Assembly (NCBI GenBank): GCA_033557465.1
Contig: CM066031.1
Span: 174,871,043 to 174,935,042, forward strand
Direction of reading: 5' to 3'
Source of the DNA: Ichthyophis bannanicus
Lineage: Eukaryota > Chordata > Amphibia > Gymnophiona > Ichthyophiidae
Length of the DNA stretch: 64,000 nucleotides
Program-made: the position numbers and the translations under genes
The notes under the pieces: model-generated
The model's database searches: none
What the model was told of the DNA's origin: nothing
Seen by the model: only the letters and a program-made list of their open reading frames with translations
Part shown: positions 59,700 through 64,000 of the stretch, one piece after another
Layout of the letters: the number at the start of each line of letters is the position of its first letter
Position numbering within the stretch: the stretch's first letter is position 1

Positions 59700-62600
59700 T
59701 TGTATATATTGGGCAACACTGGCCTGTGTCAGCCACTCACATGCTATCTGTGCCTAGTCTGCTACTCATTGCACACAGATTGCACACATTGACTTTGTAC
59801 AAACAACATGAACATGCAGCAGCCTGTCTAATGACTGGACTACCATTTAATAATAATAATAATAATAACAGCATCCCTATTACTGTAGCTTGACCCCATC
59901 TAGGGTCACATGTACACATAGCCGTGACATGGTCACAGCTCAGTCAGAGTGAGAGTGGCTTCTCAGCATGAACAGTTGTGTACACCCAGGACATGCCTGT
60001 GACAGACCCATGCTAAGATGGCTCAGCCATTGACCTTACCTCTGGCTCACATACATCCTGTGCAAACTGCTCAGTTTTAGGCAATACCCAGAATCCTCTG
60101 CTCCTTATTATGTACTCTTTTATTTTGGACTTCGGAACAGCTTGTGCAATGTGAGGCACAGTGGAAAGTGGGCCTGAGACAGGCTGAGAGTGCATGCTGG
60201 CCCATAGTGGCCTACATCTGTTACATACCCAAATACAATGTCCCCTTATACAGCTTTTGGCAGTGAGCATTGAATATAGTGCCATGCTTGTACTTCCATA
60301 TAATGTCATGTGTAGCACATGCACTCCTCCATGCTGCAGAGGTATCCCCCCCCCCCCCCATGAGAGTGTGGAAGCATGGCATTTGGACTCTCATTTGAGG
60401 TGAAAGGTAATGTACTGCTGAATGATTTGGCCAATGATTAGTAGACAGTGTTGCAAAGGTATTTATTGTATGCAAATTTGCCTTATATGGACCTATATGT
60501 GCATACACTGCATGAAGCAAAGAGCCTCCCAGATTGCACTCTGCACTGCAGCATGGGACAAGAGCAATGTGTATGCAGGTAAATTGCAGAATCCTTCCAG
60601 TGTAACCAACTAAGTGAATGAATTGGACATTCACAGAGGTCAGCCCTTCACTTGAGCCTAGTTCCCTATAGGTTGCAGCTGCGCCAAGTGGGCTGACAGT
60701 GTTGCCATGGATACAGCTGTTAAGGCAGTTTGCATTAATCAGGCCTCTCACCTGTGCAAATGGGTGTGTCATGAGGCCTGGAGGGTCAGTCAGAGGTGAT
60801 AGTTGCAACACAGACATATGTATCTACCTTGCTCACTCCAGTTAAACCAGCACGTGATTTGGGAGCTGCACAATAGTGTCATATTGGGAGTTCAGTGTAG
60901 GGGAAAGCTGTGGGGATGGGCCTTGATGATGGTGTAACTGGGGATGCATTACAGCATCACAGCAAAAGGTTTCAACTACTTACTGAAAACTAACCTTCTG
61001 CTTGTATGTGGGGTTGCTCTATAGCTGACCTGGCAGCATGTTGTATGCACAGCCATAAAGCCTGGGCACTACATGCATACACAGTGCATTGCTTCAGTTC
61101 ACACTACTTTAGACACACACACACACACACACATGACCCTGCTGTCCAAAAGTGGCGCAGGTTGAAATTCTTGCCTACCCCTTAGGCCTCCTTTGATGCT
61201 CCACCATTGTCACCGCTTGCTCAGCATGCAGGTGCTATTAGCGCTCTGCAATGCTCCAGTGCTGTCAACCCCCACTCATTGTACCAGTGCTAATAGCCTG
61301 CTTTGCCATCCAGTCATGTGTGGTGCAGTTTCTCAGTGTGGCAGCTGATTGTGTGGACTCTAGCAGGACAAAATGTTGAAGATTAAACATGCTGATACAT
61401 TTCTGGAAATGTTTGATAAAGTTAACACTCCTGAACATACCTTTCCTGATCCACAAGCTAGTCTTGAAACCATAGCCCTTCTTTCATAAAAACATGGACC
61501 ATGAGCTTGGAGCCACAGAGCAAACTTGACTTCATCAAGCCATGGGTATATATGTGAACTTTGCCAGTATGCATGAAGGCATGAATTGCTGTATGCTTAT
61601 GTCTGCTTAGATCTCTGCAGGCTCTGCCATACTTGTCTGACAGGGTATGTTTGACAGGTGTGGGAGAGGGACATCTTGTTAGGTCTGTATGTTGCACTGT
61701 CCTGCTATGCTGCTAGTTCAACTGACATTCATGTCTTACAGATGTGATCTGTCCAGTCAAAGGGACAAGGCATGAACATGAACACACACATTCCAGACCA
61801 TGGATCTCATAGCAGAAGGACCAATGTATCCATTTCCTGGTGTATGCTTGTGGGCAAGTCATGAAATAATCTCATTGCAGACCACCACAGTTAACTCAGG
61901 TTCTCTTGTGTCTCAGAATAGTTAAGTGTGGAAGGGTCACCAGTTCACACATGAATTATGTTCATCATTTGGCAGGTGAGCGGCTGGGTGGTCATTTTTC
62001 ATCTGACATTGGCTGCCTCATTGTCATATTTTGCCCCCTCCCCCATGCTCATATCCATTAAATATGTGAAAGTGGGGGGCATTCTGATCCCAAGGCCAAA
62101 GCCAACCCGTCCATTCAGCTAACTAGCTGGGTGGCAGGGTCCACTGATCATAGTGGACAACAAGCCTGCCAATCCCTCCCTCCCTGTCATTGTGGCACAG
62201 CCACCGCTTCAGTGCTGCAGGCAGCCTTACTGAAGTTGCACAAATGCAGCTAGTCATACTATGCCTCTTCTATCCCCCTCCACTGGAGGATGTGGGCAGT
62301 GTGCGGCTGCCTGAGACCTTGGAAGAGAGGGATTACCATGTGCTGCTATACCTGCTGCTGACATGTTTGCCATCCCACTGACAGTTGAACTGCAGCATTG
62401 CCCCTGCCACACAAGACCGGGACACAGATTTCATCTGCAGCAGGTCACAGCCGCTGCAACTGCCACCTCCACCCTCACACATTGCTGACATGGCAGCATG
62501 GTGATAATGGGGGTGGTGCAACTCCTTTTTGATTGTGGCAGCATGTAGGTATGCTATCACTGTCACAGTAGAGTCATACCATACATTACATATGTACACC

Positions 62601-63556
62601 CTAGGCAACAGTCTTGTGAGCCTAGTGAACCAGCCAGGGCCGGATTTACCTATACGCCAACTACGCCGTGGCGTAGGGCCCACAACTGGCAAGGGCCCAC
62701 AAAAATTGAACAAATAGCTTTTTTTAAATTTAAAAAAAAAAAAAAAAACACTGGCTGCTGCCGCGGCAGCATGGACTGTCCCGTGGGGCCCCCTCTGCTG
62801 CCACGGCAGCATGGACTGTCCCGCGGGGCCCCCTTATTTCCCATCAGCCCCTGTGGGCTTAACAGAGACGCGAGGGAGACACTCTCCCTTCGCGCCTCTC
62901 AAAGTCGGCACGGAGGGGCTCAGCCGGGCAGAGGGGGCCCCGCGGGACAGTCCATGCTGCCGCGGCGGCAGCGGCCAGCGTTTTATGTTTTTTTTATTAA
63001 AGTTTACTTGAGCCGATGGGGGGGGGGGGCTGGGACTGGAAATTGGCTGGGGGGGGTTAAGACTGGAGTTGGGCTGACACGAAGAAACCAGAAGAAAGTG
63101 GCTGGAGCAATTGCAGCTGAAAGAAAATGCACAAAAGGTAGAAAAATATCTCTTTATTTTGAATTTATTAATTGGAATATGTCAGCTCTGGTAGATGTGC
63201 ATCATTAACGTCTGCACTTTGTTTAGTACAAGAGCAAATTAATGTATAGTTTTATTTCTACAGTGTTGTACATTCCAAGTTTGGCTTTTGGGATTCCCAG
63301 TTTAATTATGACGTCAGGGCCAACAGCGCGCAGCTGATCCGGCGTGCTCGTTTTTATCTTTTCTGGGGGCCCACAATTTTTGTTGGCATAGGGCCTCACT
63401 CAAGGTAAATCCGGCCCTGGAACCAGCCAGTCCCACTGCATCAACCACGTGACACCTCCTTTGCCAATTTGGCACAAACATCATAGTGACCTTTATTAAT
63501 GGGGCACTACTATCACTAATTTGAGAATTACATTGGTTGGAGCACATTGCATACAT
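59700..63556 (-). repeat. Right arm of the outer inverted repeat
   Basis: Inverse counterpart of 29915-32340, longer because of a hAT insertion (62635-63419). Landmarks read on the minus strand: gcaaaggaggtgtcacgtgg (63.46 kb), gagatctaagcaga (61.6 kb), gagaagccactctcactctgac (59.95 kb). The arm runs up to the TTAA where piggyBac is inserted, so its outer terminus may lie beyond the window. Confidence 0.7.
62635..63419. mobile_element. Non-autonomous hAT element, 785 bp
   Basis: Ends cagggccggatttacct and its exact inverse (17 bp), flanked by a perfect 8-bp duplication gaaccagc (62627-62634 and 63420-63427). The interior is GC-rich with tandem and inverted copies of ggcagcatggactgtcccg and a poly-A run (62733-62749). 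No transposase frame. Confidence 0.9.
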
Positions 63557-63560
63557 TTAA

Positions 63561-64000
63561 CCCTGGAATTACCGAGATTTTCTGCACACACACTGAATAC
63601 CGTTGGGGTCATAAATGACCCCACGACGAATTTTAATTGTTAACCATGAAAATTTTAAACTAAACAGACAAAATATTATTCCGAATTAATTATTTATTAT
63701 ATGAAGGTTAAATGTTTTAAAATTTAATGCTTTATCATAAAATTACATGAATAAGAGTTGCCATGAAAGCAGTTTTTGCATGCACTTGATGAACACAGTA
63801 AAGTACTACGGTCATTTGCATGAGACACAGACAATTCTTGAATGTTCTTTGCAAACATTGCGCTTGCAGGAAGTGCAAACTATGTTGCTTTTCTTGTCTT
63901 TTTCTCTGGAACAGCAGTGACACCTTGCCCTTTTCTTTGGGATCCCGACATTGCAAACAGCATCAGTGGCTTCTTCAATGCTGGAAGAAGTCTCACTGCA
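63561..64000 (-). mobile_element. piggyBac transposon, 3' end, runs off the window
   Basis: TTAA at 63557-63560 followed by ccctggaattaccgag, then a ggggtcataaatgacccc palindrome near the tip and the C-terminal coding end on the minus strand. TTAA target and CCC-starting terminus are piggyBac hallmarks. Confidence 0.85.
63812..64000 (-). CDS. piggyBac transposase C-terminus (partial)
   Basis: On the minus strand an open frame enters at 64000 and ends at TGA 63812-63814 (62 residues visible). After an acidic SETSSSIEEATDA it reads RARCHCCSREKD, then CTSCKRNVCKEH and a final CVSCK, the cysteine-rich C-terminal zinc-binding domain of piggyBac transposases, which helps bind the element ends. The catalytic domain lies outside the window. 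No stop or frameshift is seen in this part. The stop codon is about 250 bp from the element tip, a normal distance. Confidence 0.85.
   Translation of the reverse strand, partial: CSETSSSIEEATDAVCNVGIPKKRARCHCCSREKDKKSNIVCTSCKRNVCKEHSRIVCVSCK

Noticed and set aside
1..64000. Host protein-coding gene or CRISPR array
   Set aside because: Every frame with recognisable motifs belongs to a transposable element; no regularly spaced short repeats with unique spacers were seen.

Overview
The window is vertebrate nuclear DNA made almost entirely of transposable elements. I found no intact host gene, functional RNA gene or CRISPR array. The mixture of L2-like and CR1-like LINEs, a BovB-type RTE, a MIR-like SINE, PIF/Harbinger, hAT and piggyBac DNA transposons, with strong CpG depletion and TG/CA enrichment, fits an amphibian genome (a caecilian is my guess) or possibly a reptile. 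The species call is inference.

Layout. 1-2640: antisense L2-like LINE. 3680-9807: an old CR1-like LINE ('CR1-A') interrupted by three later insertions: a second CR1 ('CR1-B', 4065-5620), a BovB-type RTE (6302-7915) and a probable solo LTR (8369-9724, 4-bp target duplication). 9811-19980: decayed Harbinger-type sequence with exon-like remains of two Myb-type genes, another solo-LTR-like element (14810-16491) and decayed CR1. 19988-22980: a DNA transposon with ~130-bp inverted termini and a 580-codon transposase-like frame broken by two TGA stops; a chimeric L2/transposase retrocopy sits inside it. 23045-29515: a restriction-like-endonuclease fragment, diverged duplicated blocks, a sense L2, an orphan Harbinger end, a palindromic MITE, a CR1 tail and a MIR-like SINE.

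29601-63556 is dominated by nested Harbinger-family material. An outer pair of long inverted repeats (29601-32340 and 59700-63556) encloses an inner unit (32671-53955) whose ends are also inverted copies of each other. The inner unit holds a DDE transposase pseudogene (minus strand, 37372-39271), a Myb/SANT-like pseudogene transcribed divergently (plus, 40125-47046, split by a 3.5-kb CR1-A at 42700-46236) and a second Myb-like multi-exon pseudogene (minus, 47871-49683). Between the two divergent genes lies ~560 bp of CpG-retaining alternating purine/pyrimidine sequence. hAT MITEs cluster at 50396-52567, a hAT element with a perfect 8-bp target duplication sits at 62635-63419, and the window ends inside a piggyBac element (TTAA at 63557, cysteine-rich C-terminal coding end at 63812-64000).

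Together this is a stratified record of transposition rather than a cooperating host pathway. Most reading frames are degenerate. The parts most worth following up are the giant Harbinger-type units with two Myb-like genes and long inverted ends, the long-TIR transposon at 20-23 kb, the L2/transposase chimera inside it, and the ORFs carried inside two solo-LTR-like elements.
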